Below are positions 6,923-13,357 of a DNA stretch of 13,357 bases, piece after piece; positions within the stretch are counted from its first letter, which is position 1; every line of letters starts with the position of its first letter. Origin of the DNA: Clostridiales bacterium (GTDB lineage Bacteria > Bacillota > Clostridia > Christensenellales > Christensenellaceae); contig DOMW01000003.1 in NCBI GenBank assembly GCA_003510345.1, positions 1 to 13,357 on the forward strand, read 5' to 3'. The translations under genes and the position numbers were made by a program. The notes beneath the pieces are model-generated. The model was given only the letters and a program-made list of their open reading frames with translations. It was not told where the DNA came from and made no database searches.

Positions 6923-7036
6923 ACCAACAGTATATAAACCACGTTCAAATTAAGGATAATTGCAATTTGGTTGGAAATTCGGCTGAGCTGGTATCTGTTT
7001 GTATTTTCTATGTATACCGAAAGTATAACTAATATA

Positions 7037-7687
7037 TCAATACCCTCTGCCGCGCCCTGTATGCCGGTATTGCTTGACCATACCCATGATGGCGAGGACA
7101 ATAACCGGTATTGCCATGCCCCATAGAGGCAAATTGTGCCAAATGCTCACCGGCGCAAGCTCTGTTACCGCCGTGGCGGCGGAAGCTTGTGCGGCCATTT
7201 GCGGCGCGTTGATAAGCCCAATCAATATGCCGGATACATGCACAATGGAATATGCGCCAAATATAGCCGTCACAATAATGATAAGGTGCTTTTTAACCGC
7301 GAGCGTGATGAAACCCATGATGAGAAAGCATGCAAGACCGATCAGAAACGCATAAACAGCGTCCAATCCAGCAAAATAGGCAGGATTCGCGCTTTTGATC
7401 CAGTTAAATATGGCAATGCCGAGTATGCCGCCCGCGAGGAAGATACAGAATTTTACAAAGAAAAAAGCCAGCAGCCCCAGCAGCAGCCCCGCCCCAATGG
7501 CAATAATCCATGTGCCTGCACCGAGGCCGGGCGCGTGTTCGGAAAGCAGGTTGTATACAAATGAACCGCCCACAAAGAACGCGTAGAGCATGATCATGAT
7601 TTTCAGGTAGCGATAGCCCCAAAAACAATAAATGACGCCAAGTATCACAAGAAGCACAAGGAACAGTACGGGTAGTAACGCGGCCAA
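7037..7687 (-). CDS. Polytopic membrane protein, DUF4203/TMEM198-like
   Basis: The protein is about 216 residues, with roughly seven hydrophobic segments linked by very short loops and a basic tail (KQYRHTGRGRGY) that should face the cytoplasm. The glycine-rich helices (IIAIGAGLLLGLLAFFFVKFCIFLAGGILG) resemble the DUF4203/TMEM198 group; no function is established for bacterial members. Start choice: in-frame ATGs at 7777 and 7720 exist, but the -10 box TATAAT at 7721-7726 abuts the ATG at 7720, so a transcript would begin within it or just after. GGGGAGG (7703-7697) lies 9 bases before a TTG at 7687, making TTG the best supported start. The gene stands alone and converges on the alcohol dehydrogenase. 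Confidence 0.72.
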   Translation of the reverse strand: MAALLPVLFLVLLVILGVIYCFWGYRYLKIMIMLYAFFVGGSFVYNLLSEHAPGLGAGTWIIAIGAGLLLGLLAFFFVKFCIFLAGGILGIAIFNWIKSANPAYFAGLDAVYAFLIGLACFLIMGFITLAVKKHLIIIVTAIFGAYSIVHVSGILIGLINAPQMAAQASAATAVTELAPVSIWHNLPLWGMAIPVIVLAIMGMVKQYRHTGRGRGY

Positions 7688-7720
7688 GATAAGTTTCCTC
7701 CCCAAATCAATAATACCCAT

Positions 7721-7749
7721 ATTATAGCACAGGCAGACGACATTGGCAC
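7721..7749 (-). promoter_or_regulatory. Promoter for the DUF4203-like gene
   Basis: A perfect TATAAT (7726-7721) has GTGCCA (7749-7744, four of six matches to TTGACA) 17 bases upstream on the minus strand. The predicted transcription start near 7714 leaves a short leader containing GGGGAGG, which supports the TTG start at 7687 over the upstream ATGs. Confidence 0.6.
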
Positions 7750-7800
7750 GGTATTTGTCACGCCGGGAAATGACCAACCTCCGTGCAATATAAGTGCCGA

Positions 7801-7964
7801 TTAGAGCAAATTAACTTAACATAGAGCAGTATCTTTGGCAAAATCGGCTCCATGCCGCGTTGCGCAAACTTGCCATATGTGCCGATATGCCTGCATTTGC
7901 GCACCTTGCCTGAAACCGATTTTCCTCAACCCTACTTGCCCAGCGTTAAGTTAATTTGCTCTAA
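7801..7964. repeat. 164-bp palindromic, MITE-like element with perfect 20-bp terminal inverted repeats
   Basis: The left end TTAGAGCAAATTAACTTAAC (7801-7820) is the exact reverse complement of 7945-7964. Pairing continues inward: AAAATCGG (7840-7847) with CCGATTTT (7916-7923), and TGCGCAAA (7861-7868) with TTTGCGCA (7896-7903), so the whole unit can fold into one long imperfect hairpin. Size, long terminal repeats and lack of coding capacity resemble a miniature inverted-repeat element. I see no convincing target-site duplication beyond a possible TA within the ends. It lies 51 bases upstream of the promoter of the DUF4203-like gene. A structured RNA or a REP-like repeat are alternatives. Confidence 0.6.
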
Positions 7965-7967
7965 AGG
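7935..7967 (+). repeat. 33-bp direct repeat, copy 1
   Basis: This stretch, spanning the right end of the palindromic element, matches 12947-12979 at 30 of 33 bases in the same orientation. Weaker similarity extends about 11 bases to the left and about 13 to the right (toward GCGCA). The two copies bracket the lipoprotein operon. Confidence 0.7.
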
Positions 7968-8161
7968 AGTCTGCGGCGCATTATATACCTCCGGCGGCTC
8001 AGAACCTACGGTTCTAAGGACTCCCTTAAAAGCAAAAGTGTGAACAACCACGGATCATAGGCCTCAGTTCAAAAAGAACGACCACGCGGTCGGTTTCGGG
8101 ATCGTCGACTGCCGCTAAACTCTCTGATTTCGCGGTAACAGTACAGCTCTGAGGGTATGAA
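7965..8161. other. Gene-free spacer with small hairpins
   Basis: No supported gene is present. The stretch holds GGAGTC (7966-7971), pairing imperfectly with GGACTCC (8018-8024) around an inner perfect hairpin AGAACC-TAC-GGTTCT (8001-8015). A second small hairpin, CGACC/GGTCG, lies near 8080-8095. Short open frames here lack ribosome sites; one of them merely translates the repeat. The nested pairing just right of the palindrome may belong to the same repeat unit. Confidence 0.4.
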
Positions 8162-8202
8162 AATAGATGCTTCAGGCCCCGAATTGATCCGAAGCACCTA
8201 TT
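8162..8202 (-). terminator. Rho-independent terminator of the lipoprotein operon
   Basis: On the minus strand, AATAGGTGCTTC (8202 down) pairs with GAAGCATCTATT through 12 pairs including one G-U, with a 17-base loop, followed by TTCAT and preceded by an A-rich run. It starts 12 bases after the stop of the last lipoprotein gene. The U-run is modest. Confidence 0.6.
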
Positions 8203-8214
8203 GTTTTATTATTT

Positions 8215-9393
8215 TCAGCCGCCTGCTTGTTCCATCTCCGCTTCCCGCGCCGCTTCAGCGGCCAATCCCCATGTGCCGCGCACCATCATCACCACACCGT
8301 CCTGTGAGTTGATAACAACAAACACCAACTCGCCCCATTCGTCGTATCCCTCATAGTACAGCGTAGTCGCGCCGTTCCATATGTCCATGTTCTGCCGGTA
8401 CCCGTAGGATTCGATCGCCGCCTGCGCTTCCGTGAGCGTCATCCCCACGGTAACGCCGCCCACCGCGATAGGCGATGTTTCCTCAATAGCGTCTACCCCG
8501 GTCATCACATAAGCCCCGGAATCATCCCGCGCAAACGCAACGTTGAAGTTGGGATACCAAAACAGCAGCATGCCATCCTCTTCCAATTCATCATAGTCTG
8601 TGCCATAGGTTTCCGCGACGTCGCCGGGGGATAATACCCCCGCGTTCAGCGCGAAATCATCGGTAACGGCAGATGCGCCTTCCGCCGTACCGGTTGGCAT
8701 GTTCAGGTCATCCGGGTCAAACTGCGAACCCGTAAGCACAAGCGAATGGATGATCGTTTCAGCGTCGGTGGCGTAAGCTGTGTCCTCAGACATATCGCCC
8801 CCCAGGCCGTAATACAGCATATAGCAGTCACCCTGCCCGCCGTCCGCGATATACGCCGTAGTGGTCAGCACGTCGCCCTGCGGGTATAGCAAGCTGTAGG
8901 TGATCTGGTAGCCGTCGTACATCCCCACCGGCGACTCCCCTCTGGCCCATATGTTGAGCGTAGCGCCTTCTTCCGCCGCAATGCCCTCAAGCACGCTGTC
9001 CAGCCCATCGGCATACGCTTCCATCGACATGTCGTAATGGTAATCTACCGTGACCTTCGCCCCGTCCGGCGCATAATTGTGCGTACCAATATATATGCTG
9101 GCGCCGTCCGAATAAAACGGCCCATCCTCCGCCTGCCAGCCGGGAAGCAGCGTCAGGGAAAATCCAAGATATTCGTCTTCGTATAGGTTTTCATCCACAG
9201 GTTCCGCCGATTCCGTGGGCGGCGTCAACACCTCTTGCGTCGGCGTGGGCGGCGCGGGTGTTTCCCTCCCCTGCAACCGGGACGGCAAACCCGGCGTTTC
9301 TGTTTCCTCCCTTCCCACGTTTAAAAACGGGATGCACCCTGTAAGCGCCAATAATAATACTAAAATAACACAAACGATTAAACTTTTTTTCAT
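8215..9393 (-). CDS. Lipoprotein with PsbP-like and SmpA/BLIP-like regions
   Basis: The protein has 392 residues. A signal peptide with lipobox LALTGC predicts lipid attachment at Cys20 and anchoring to the outer face of the membrane. Residues 30-65 form a proline/threonine-rich linker. Residues 70-222 (starting YLGFSLTLLPGW and ending with an AETIIHSLVL helix) resemble PsbP-like domains often found in Gram-positive lipoproteins. Residues 250-372 look like two related units, the second with GGVTVGMTLTEAQAAIESYGY, a pattern seen in SmpA and beta-lactamase-inhibitor-like folds. It starts 3 bases after the preceding gene, with GGGAGGGG inside that gene's last codons, so translation is coupled. 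It is the last gene of the operon. Domain names are from pattern recognition only; function is unknown. Confidence 0.75.
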   Translation of the reverse strand: MKKSLIVCVILVLLLALTGCIPFLNVGREETETPGLPSRLQGRETPAPPTPTQEVLTPPTESAEPVDENLYEDEYLGFSLTLLPGWQAEDGPFYSDGASIYIGTHNYAPDGAKVTVDYHYDMSMEAYADGLDSVLEGIAAEEGATLNIWARGESPVGMYDGYQITYSLLYPQGDVLTTTAYIADGGQGDCYMLYYGLGGDMSEDTAYATDAETIIHSLVLTGSQFDPDDLNMPTGTAEGASAVTDDFALNAGVLSPGDVAETYGTDYDELEEDGMLLFWYPNFNVAFARDDSGAYVMTGVDAIEETSPIAVGGVTVGMTLTEAQAAIESYGYRQNMDIWNGATTLYYEGYDEWGELVFVVINSQDGVVMMVRGTWGLAAEAAREAEMEQAGG

Positions 9394-9396
9394 GGT

Positions 9397-10884
9397 TTAC
9401 CCCTCCCGTATTTCCAGCACCTGCCCGCCCGCTTTGGGAACGTACCACAAACGCCGCGGATATGTTTGCCCATCCGTCTCCCCCTCTCCCGCGCCCGCCT
9501 GAAATACGACCCAGTCCCCGGCCAGCGCAATCCCCCCGCGCGCGCGTTCCGTTTCATCCAGCACCTGCACCTCGCCCGTGCTCAGGTTCTTTCGTTCCAG
9601 TACACCGGGCGGATGCGCGACGTCTCCACTCTGTGGCTGTAATTGACGATTGTAATACAGCCAGCCGTCCTCCACATTGAATCCGCCGGTCGCAGCCTCC
9701 GCCAGCATCTCACTCTCGCTTCCATCTTCGCGGCAGCGCCACACACTGCCCCACCAGCCCCATTCCTGCCCGCCCCATTCTTCGGTCTCGGTGCTGTAAT
9801 ACAGCCAGCCGTCCAACCAGAAAAAATTGTTTGCGTAAAGTTCTTCCAGCCAGTCCCCATCCGCGGATTCGCCGCCGTTCAGTGCGTTTACAAACAGGCC
9901 GCCCTCCGTCCGCGTCGTGGTAAAAATATGCTCTTCCGACAGCGCGAAAACCTGTATGTTTCCGTTATAGTTCGTAACCGGCCCGCCCTCTAGGGGCCTG
10001 CGCCACAGCCCGCAAGCCGGCATATACGCCTCACCCTCGGTGTAATCCTCCAGCACGTACAGGTAACCGCCCGCCACGCACCAGTCCATAACCGTGTAGC
10101 CCGCTTCCAGCACAGTTTCCGCCTCCCCGCCATCCGGGCGCATCCGTTTTATCCCTCCGTCAGCCACATAATACAGCCAACCGTCCAGCGCCTGCCGCGC
10201 CCCCGGCAAGTCCGAAAGGGTTGCGCCGTCCTGCCCCAACAGCATGGCGTTCCCTCTCCCCTGCCCGCGCGGCGATACATACGCCTCGCCCTCATAAACC
10301 ACCGCGTCGATAGGGTTTGCGTTATTGCCGGGCGTGTTCCCCATTTCAAACGGGCCGTCTTGCGGCGGGGCACTCTCCTGCGGCAGGCCGCCTTCCGGCG
10401 AATCACCCGTGCTTGCGGCGATCGTATCCGTTCCAAACAACGCGTCGAATCCATCGGAAAACCGTTCGTATTCCGCCGGATACTTGTTTCTGCCTTTGCT
10501 GGATTTCACCGTCCCGTCCGCATATTCCAGATTCACTTTCCAGATTGTCCCGTCCATTACGAACGCATTATTGTATTCTTCCCGCCAGCCCGGCACGTTA
10601 CACGCTTCAATAAACGCCGCCACTTCCGCCCATTCGGTTTCGCTGATGTCGAAGCTTTCACTGCCGTATGTCGGGTTGTTTGGCAGTATATCGCCGCCCG
10701 TCTCGATATACTCATACATCGCTTCGCCATTTTCCCTGTCCAGCGTGAAGCGGTCGGAATACGCCATGCTGTTGTTGCGCTCATATTCGATTTTCACCAG
10801 TTCCGAGGTCGGCGGCGCGCCATCGCATCCCGCGAGGCACGTCAATAGAACACATACCAATATGGAAACAAAAATCTTTTTCAT
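9397..10884 (-). CDS. Lipoprotein with DUF5050-like beta-propeller repeats
   Basis: The protein has 495 residues. Lipobox CLAGC predicts lipidation at Cys20. Residues 28-150 form a separate N-terminal region (FTLDRENG, SETEWAEVAAFIE, DGTIWKVNLEYADGTV, KYPAEYERF), a type I associate with clostridial secreted proteins but cannot name. An acidic/proline linker at 155-185 follows. From about 190 to the end there are about seven repeats built around DGWLYY, AGGYLYV, EEHIFTT, DGWLYYS, DGWLYYN and GDWVVFQ, each followed by a short turn and an R/K-x-x-x-DG segment. This fits DUF5050-type six- or seven-bladed propellers facing the exterior. GGAGG lies 8 bases before the ATG. It follows the first lipoprotein gene after 56 bases. 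Ligand and role are unknown. Confidence 0.78.
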   Translation of the reverse strand: MKKIFVSILVCVLLTCLAGCDGAPPTSELVKIEYERNNSMAYSDRFTLDRENGEAMYEYIETGGDILPNNPTYGSESFDISETEWAEVAAFIEACNVPGWREEYNNAFVMDGTIWKVNLEYADGTVKSSKGRNKYPAEYERFSDGFDALFGTDTIAASTGDSPEGGLPQESAPPQDGPFEMGNTPGNNANPIDAVVYEGEAYVSPRGQGRGNAMLLGQDGATLSDLPGARQALDGWLYYVADGGIKRMRPDGGEAETVLEAGYTVMDWCVAGGYLYVLEDYTEGEAYMPACGLWRRPLEGGPVTNYNGNIQVFALSEEHIFTTTRTEGGLFVNALNGGESADGDWLEELYANNFFWLDGWLYYSTETEEWGGQEWGWWGSVWRCREDGSESEMLAEAATGGFNVEDGWLYYNRQLQPQSGDVAHPPGVLERKNLSTGEVQVLDETERARGGIALAGDWVVFQAGAGEGETDGQTYPRRLWYVPKAGGQVLEIREG

Positions 10885-10940
10885 TCACCTGTCCTCCGCA
10901 TCCTTCGGGTAGTTCGTATTCATCCGGTCTGTCGCCCTAT

Positions 10941-12890
10941 TCAGCCACCCACATACACTTCAAAGATATTGTGCCCGCCGTCCTCCCCGCCCGCTACGCC
11001 AACGGCGACAAGATAGTAACTGCCCGGCTCAAGCGCCAGCGTGACGGCAAACACGCGTGCGCCGTCCTGTTCCTCAAACGCGTCGCTTTCCAGTAAAACA
11101 GCACCTTCTTCCCCGATCGCGCCAAACTCATACTTGTTCGGTTTGAGGAACCCTGTTTCATGATCGGTCAGATCCTCCACGCGCACGGACTGTGTGCCGG
11201 GTGAAGCGGCGATGCGCAACTGAATCGGCTCGCCGGCTTGCAGCCGCTCTTCATCGACGATTTCCACCCCGATAATACCCGCCTCGCCGCCGTCCTGGAC
11301 GGTAAAATCCACAAAATAGGGTTTGGTGTACCCGCCCATCTGCGAGACGCCGTAAATATACACGCGGTGCGCGCCCGGTTCCGCAAATGATACGTCGAAT
11401 ATGCCCGATTCGGCGCTATCCAGCAACGCGCCCTCTGCGTCATAAAGCTCATACCGGGTAGCCCCTGTGCCATCTACGTACAAATCGGTATGCTGCCCGG
11501 GCAGAAGCTCTGTTTCGCCCGCGTCCGCACCGATTATGGCCAGCTCGGGACTCGCCTGTATCAAAAGACTGTTAAGCGATTCCACGCCGTCCGCGCCCGT
11601 GCCCCGGACGGTAAAGTCCTCCGCGGCGGTGGCAGTCCAGCGCGTGATGCCATATCCCAGTTCTTCGGGCGTAAAGGCCGCCCCGCTGCCCGCCGGAACA
11701 AGCCCGATGACGTCGTCCGTACTGTAGACTGCCACCGTACCGGCTTCCGCGTCCACAGTATAGCAATACAGGGCGGGTTGTTCGGTCTGCATATCGTTAA
11801 ACGCGCCGTACAGTTCGGGCTGATCTGCGCCGCCCGCCTGCAAAAACCCCCGCCCTGCGCGGCCGATTTGCGCCTCCATTTCGGCATGAAAACGCAGTTC
11901 CGTATCAAACAGCACGCCTTCGGGCCGCGCCGCGGAAAAACGAATGGTCGCGCGGTCCTTGTTGGCGTCCCGCCCCATCGCCATTGTAAAATTCACCATC
12001 GGGTAGCCGGAATCGGCGTAGAATACGCGCGCCGTTTTGTCGTCACTCTCATAGGAGCGGTCAAACGAAAGCAGAAACGTGTAGCGCCCCAGTCCATCGT
12101 CGCTATAGCCATATACCTGTGCCTGAAAGTCGGTGCCTGCGTCCACGTCCTGCACATCAAACGGGGCCCGTTCCCCGCGAAACGCGAAGTTGATGCGCGG
12201 CGCGATCACCTCGCCCTGATCCGGCGGGTTATATTTGACATACGTGATGAACACGTCATAGAATTCATCTTCCTCAAACAATATCTGGTCGGCGGGTGTA
12301 TATACCGTCGCCGGGTGACCGTACACAGAACCGTCCGACTGCCGCATATCCGCCAGCAGTGCAGATAGGTTGGCGTACGTCGCCAATGGCGTGGGCGGTG
12401 CATCTTCCGCCGGAGGCTGCGGCCCGCCCTCCACTACAAAACGACCTGTAGCCTGCAGTGCGCCGAAACCCTCCAGACGATAGAGAACATCCCCCAGCAG
12501 CAGGTCTTCGCCCTGAAAACAGAAGGATACGGCGCTGCCGTCGTCCATCTCAAAGCTGTAGATCAATTCGTCGTCGGTATGCGCTGGCTGGGCGCGTTGC
12601 TCATGCACTGTAATGCCGGACAGCGCGTCATAAACCGCGCGTATGAAGTTCTCCTCCGTCACCGTTTCCGGCAGTCCCCCCGCCACCGTGACGCGGGTCA
12701 CCGAAAGGGAACGGGGGAAGTTTGTTTCAAAGTTCTCCGCAAATGCTGTGACAGCCGGGTCGTCCAGAAACTCGAATAAAGGCGTTCCGCTCCCGCCGGA
12801 TAGCGTTTCTCTTCCACCGGACGCGCAGCCGGAAAACACCAACAGTGCTGCCAACATGAATGCCGCAATCAACTTCTTTTTCCCAATCAT
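10941..12890 (-). CDS. Large lipoprotein with C-terminal Ig-like regions
   Basis: The protein has 649 residues from the ATG at 12890, which has GGAGG 8 bases upstream; an adjacent ATG at 12893 is equally in frame, and the longer frame to 12941 lacks a ribosome site. The signal peptide has three lysines, a hydrophobic core and lipobox VFSGC, so Cys22 should be lipidated. Residues 40-155 are an unassigned globular region, followed by a proline-rich linker (156-169). Residues 170-450 are an unrecognised, mostly beta-type region. Residues 455-531 (PGAHRVYIYGVSQMGG) and 538-649 (PGSYYLVAVGVAGG) each end like Ig-like beta sandwiches. I recognise no catalytic motif. It is first in the three-lipoprotein operon, which suggests the products work together at the cell surface. 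Confidence 0.72.
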   Translation of the reverse strand: MIGKKKLIAAFMLAALLVFSGCASGGRETLSGGSGTPLFEFLDDPAVTAFAENFETNFPRSLSVTRVTVAGGLPETVTEENFIRAVYDALSGITVHEQRAQPAHTDDELIYSFEMDDGSAVSFCFQGEDLLLGDVLYRLEGFGALQATGRFVVEGGPQPPAEDAPPTPLATYANLSALLADMRQSDGSVYGHPATVYTPADQILFEEDEFYDVFITYVKYNPPDQGEVIAPRINFAFRGERAPFDVQDVDAGTDFQAQVYGYSDDGLGRYTFLLSFDRSYESDDKTARVFYADSGYPMVNFTMAMGRDANKDRATIRFSAARPEGVLFDTELRFHAEMEAQIGRAGRGFLQAGGADQPELYGAFNDMQTEQPALYCYTVDAEAGTVAVYSTDDVIGLVPAGSGAAFTPEELGYGITRWTATAAEDFTVRGTGADGVESLNSLLIQASPELAIIGADAGETELLPGQHTDLYVDGTGATRYELYDAEGALLDSAESGIFDVSFAEPGAHRVYIYGVSQMGGYTKPYFVDFTVQDGGEAGIIGVEIVDEERLQAGEPIQLRIAASPGTQSVRVEDLTDHETGFLKPNKYEFGAIGEEGAVLLESDAFEEQDGARVFAVTLALEPGSYYLVAVGVAGGEDGGHNIFEVYVGG

Positions 12891-12946
12891 CATCCACACC
12901 TCCAACTTAGGCAGGCGGCTTACTTCAATGGATTGCCGCACTCCCG

Positions 12947-12979
12947 CTTGCCCAACATTAAGTTAATTTGCTCCAAAGG
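12947..12979 (+). repeat. 33-bp direct repeat, copy 2
   Basis: It matches 7935-7967 at 30 of 33 bases in the same orientation, including the uninterrupted TTAAGTTAATTTGCTC. Unlike copy 1, I see no inverted partner nearby, so it looks like a half or decayed copy of the palindromic element. It lies 54 bases upstream of the first lipoprotein gene. Confidence 0.7.
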
Positions 12980-13216
12980 CGTGCAAGCGCAGGCAAATAG
13001 TAACGCAGTGGAAGCGGTCTCTAAAGCGGGAATTCTCAAGGAGATGGAGCGCGGCCGCGCCACAATTGGCGATACAGGAAGCGCGACATTCACTGGACGC
13101 GAGGTGAGCAAGCTGCTGCCTTATGCGACGCGGAGAGCCCGCAGTGAAACGGGAAGCGAGTCCTTATTTTACTCATCACGCAGTGATACATTAACCCCAA
13201 TGGAATGTTCTATAAT

Positions 13217-13225
13217 ATTATAGCA
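13217..13225 (-). promoter_or_regulatory. Extended -10 promoter, probably for the lipoprotein operon
   Basis: TGCTATAAT on the minus strand (13225-13217) is a perfect TGnTATAAT extended -10 element, with only a T-rich stretch (13240-13250) at the -35 position. It lies just downstream of the terminator at 13265-13288 and points toward the lipoprotein genes about 325 bases away. Confidence 0.5.
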
Positions 13226-13264
13226 TACATCCCGATTGAAAAAAACATAAAACCATAATGAAAC

Positions 13265-13288
13265 ACCCCGCAGCAGAGGCTGCGGGGT
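13265..13288 (-). terminator. Strong rho-independent terminator of the right-edge gene
   Basis: ACCCCGCAGC (13265-13274) pairs perfectly with GCTGCGGGGT (13279-13288) around the loop AGAG. On the minus strand the hairpin is followed by GTTTCATT and further T-rich sequence; on the plus strand no T-run follows, which fixes the orientation. It overlaps the first base of the stop codon of the edge gene. Confidence 0.75.
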
Positions 13289-13357
13289 CAGGCTGTCAAT
13301 AAAGGCACGACATCTGCGGCGTCATCGCATAACCACGCGACCTCGGCGAATCGGTTA
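13288..13357 (-). CDS. C-terminal end of an unidentified protein (runs off the window)
   Basis: A minus-strand frame is open from the window edge to a TGA at 13290-13288. Its last 22 residues include RFAEVAWLCDDAADVVPLL and then TA. A strong terminator begins right at its stop, which supports a genuine gene end. Too little is present to assign a family. Confidence 0.5.
   Translation of the reverse strand, partial: NRFAEVAWLCDDAADVVPLLTA

Larger units (their letters stand above)
12894..13264. other. Gene-free region upstream of the lipoprotein operon
   Basis: The region holds copy 2 of the direct repeat (12947-12979), an extended -10 promoter (13217-13225) and a 14-base palindrome, CTATAATATTATAG (13210-13223). 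A plus-strand frame through 12933-13223 and short minus-strand frames lack ribosome sites and recognisable motifs. If the promoter serves the operon, it makes a leader of about 315 bases, long for a simple leader. I could not match it to a known riboswitch. Confidence 0.4.

Noticed and set aside
7852..8043. 63-codon plus-strand frame across the palindromic element
   Set aside because: It starts inside the palindrome without a ribosome site and reads through its inverted repeat. Best explained as chance.
12933..13223. 96-codon plus-strand frame upstream of the lipoprotein operon
   Set aside because: No ribosome site and no family resemblance. Its KLICSKGV segment is simply the translated 33-bp repeat, also seen in the frame at 7852-8043.
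1..13357. CRISPR array, integrase, transposase or defence system
   Set aside because: I found no regularly spaced repeats, no transposase or integrase motifs, and no nuclease or toxin-antitoxin signatures.

Overview
The window looks like chromosomal DNA of an anaerobic Gram-positive bacterium of the Clostridia. The evidence is GGAGG-type ribosome sites throughout, a tetrahydrofolate riboswitch in front of a FolT-type ECF transporter S component, and three lipoproteins with classic lipoboxes but no outer-membrane machinery. An iron-dependent alcohol dehydrogenase and clostridial-style dCache/GGDEF proteins also fit. I cannot name a genus.

Left part (145-4862, minus strand). Two tandem, closely related membrane diguanylate cyclase genes (about 650 residues each, with intact GGDEF and inhibitory RxxD sites) are followed by a cysteine-rich DUF3795 gene. 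Between the two cyclases lies an 87-base remnant of a second DUF3795 gene. The locus therefore arose by tandem duplication of a [cyclase-DUF3795] pair, and the inner DUF3795 copy then collapsed. The remnant is still an open frame of 28 codons, overlaps both neighbours, and may now act as a translational coupler. A good sigma-70-type promoter with a dyad lies about 130 bases upstream of the first cyclase.

Middle (4950-7749). FolT (minus strand) has its own promoter, a THF riboswitch, and a downstream helix able to mask its ribosome site. It diverges from an iron-containing alcohol dehydrogenase (plus strand). The two promoters overlap around a shared inverted repeat. The dehydrogenase converges on a polytopic DUF4203-like membrane protein (minus strand), whose true start is probably a TTG just downstream of its promoter.

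Right part (7801-13288). A gene-free stretch contains a 164-bp imperfect palindrome with perfect 20-bp ends, resembling a non-autonomous mobile element. A 33-bp piece of it recurs at 12947-12979, so direct repeats bracket a three-gene lipoprotein operon (minus strand: about 649, 495 and 392 residues). The proteins have Ig-like, beta-propeller-like and PsbP/SmpA-like features and no known function. The operon has a candidate extended -10 promoter upstream and a hairpin terminator downstream. At the right edge, the last 22 codons of another minus-strand gene run into a strong terminator.

The strongest points for follow-up are the riboswitch with its masking helix, the decayed duplication in the cyclase operon, the palindromic repeat family, and the uncharacterised lipoprotein operon.
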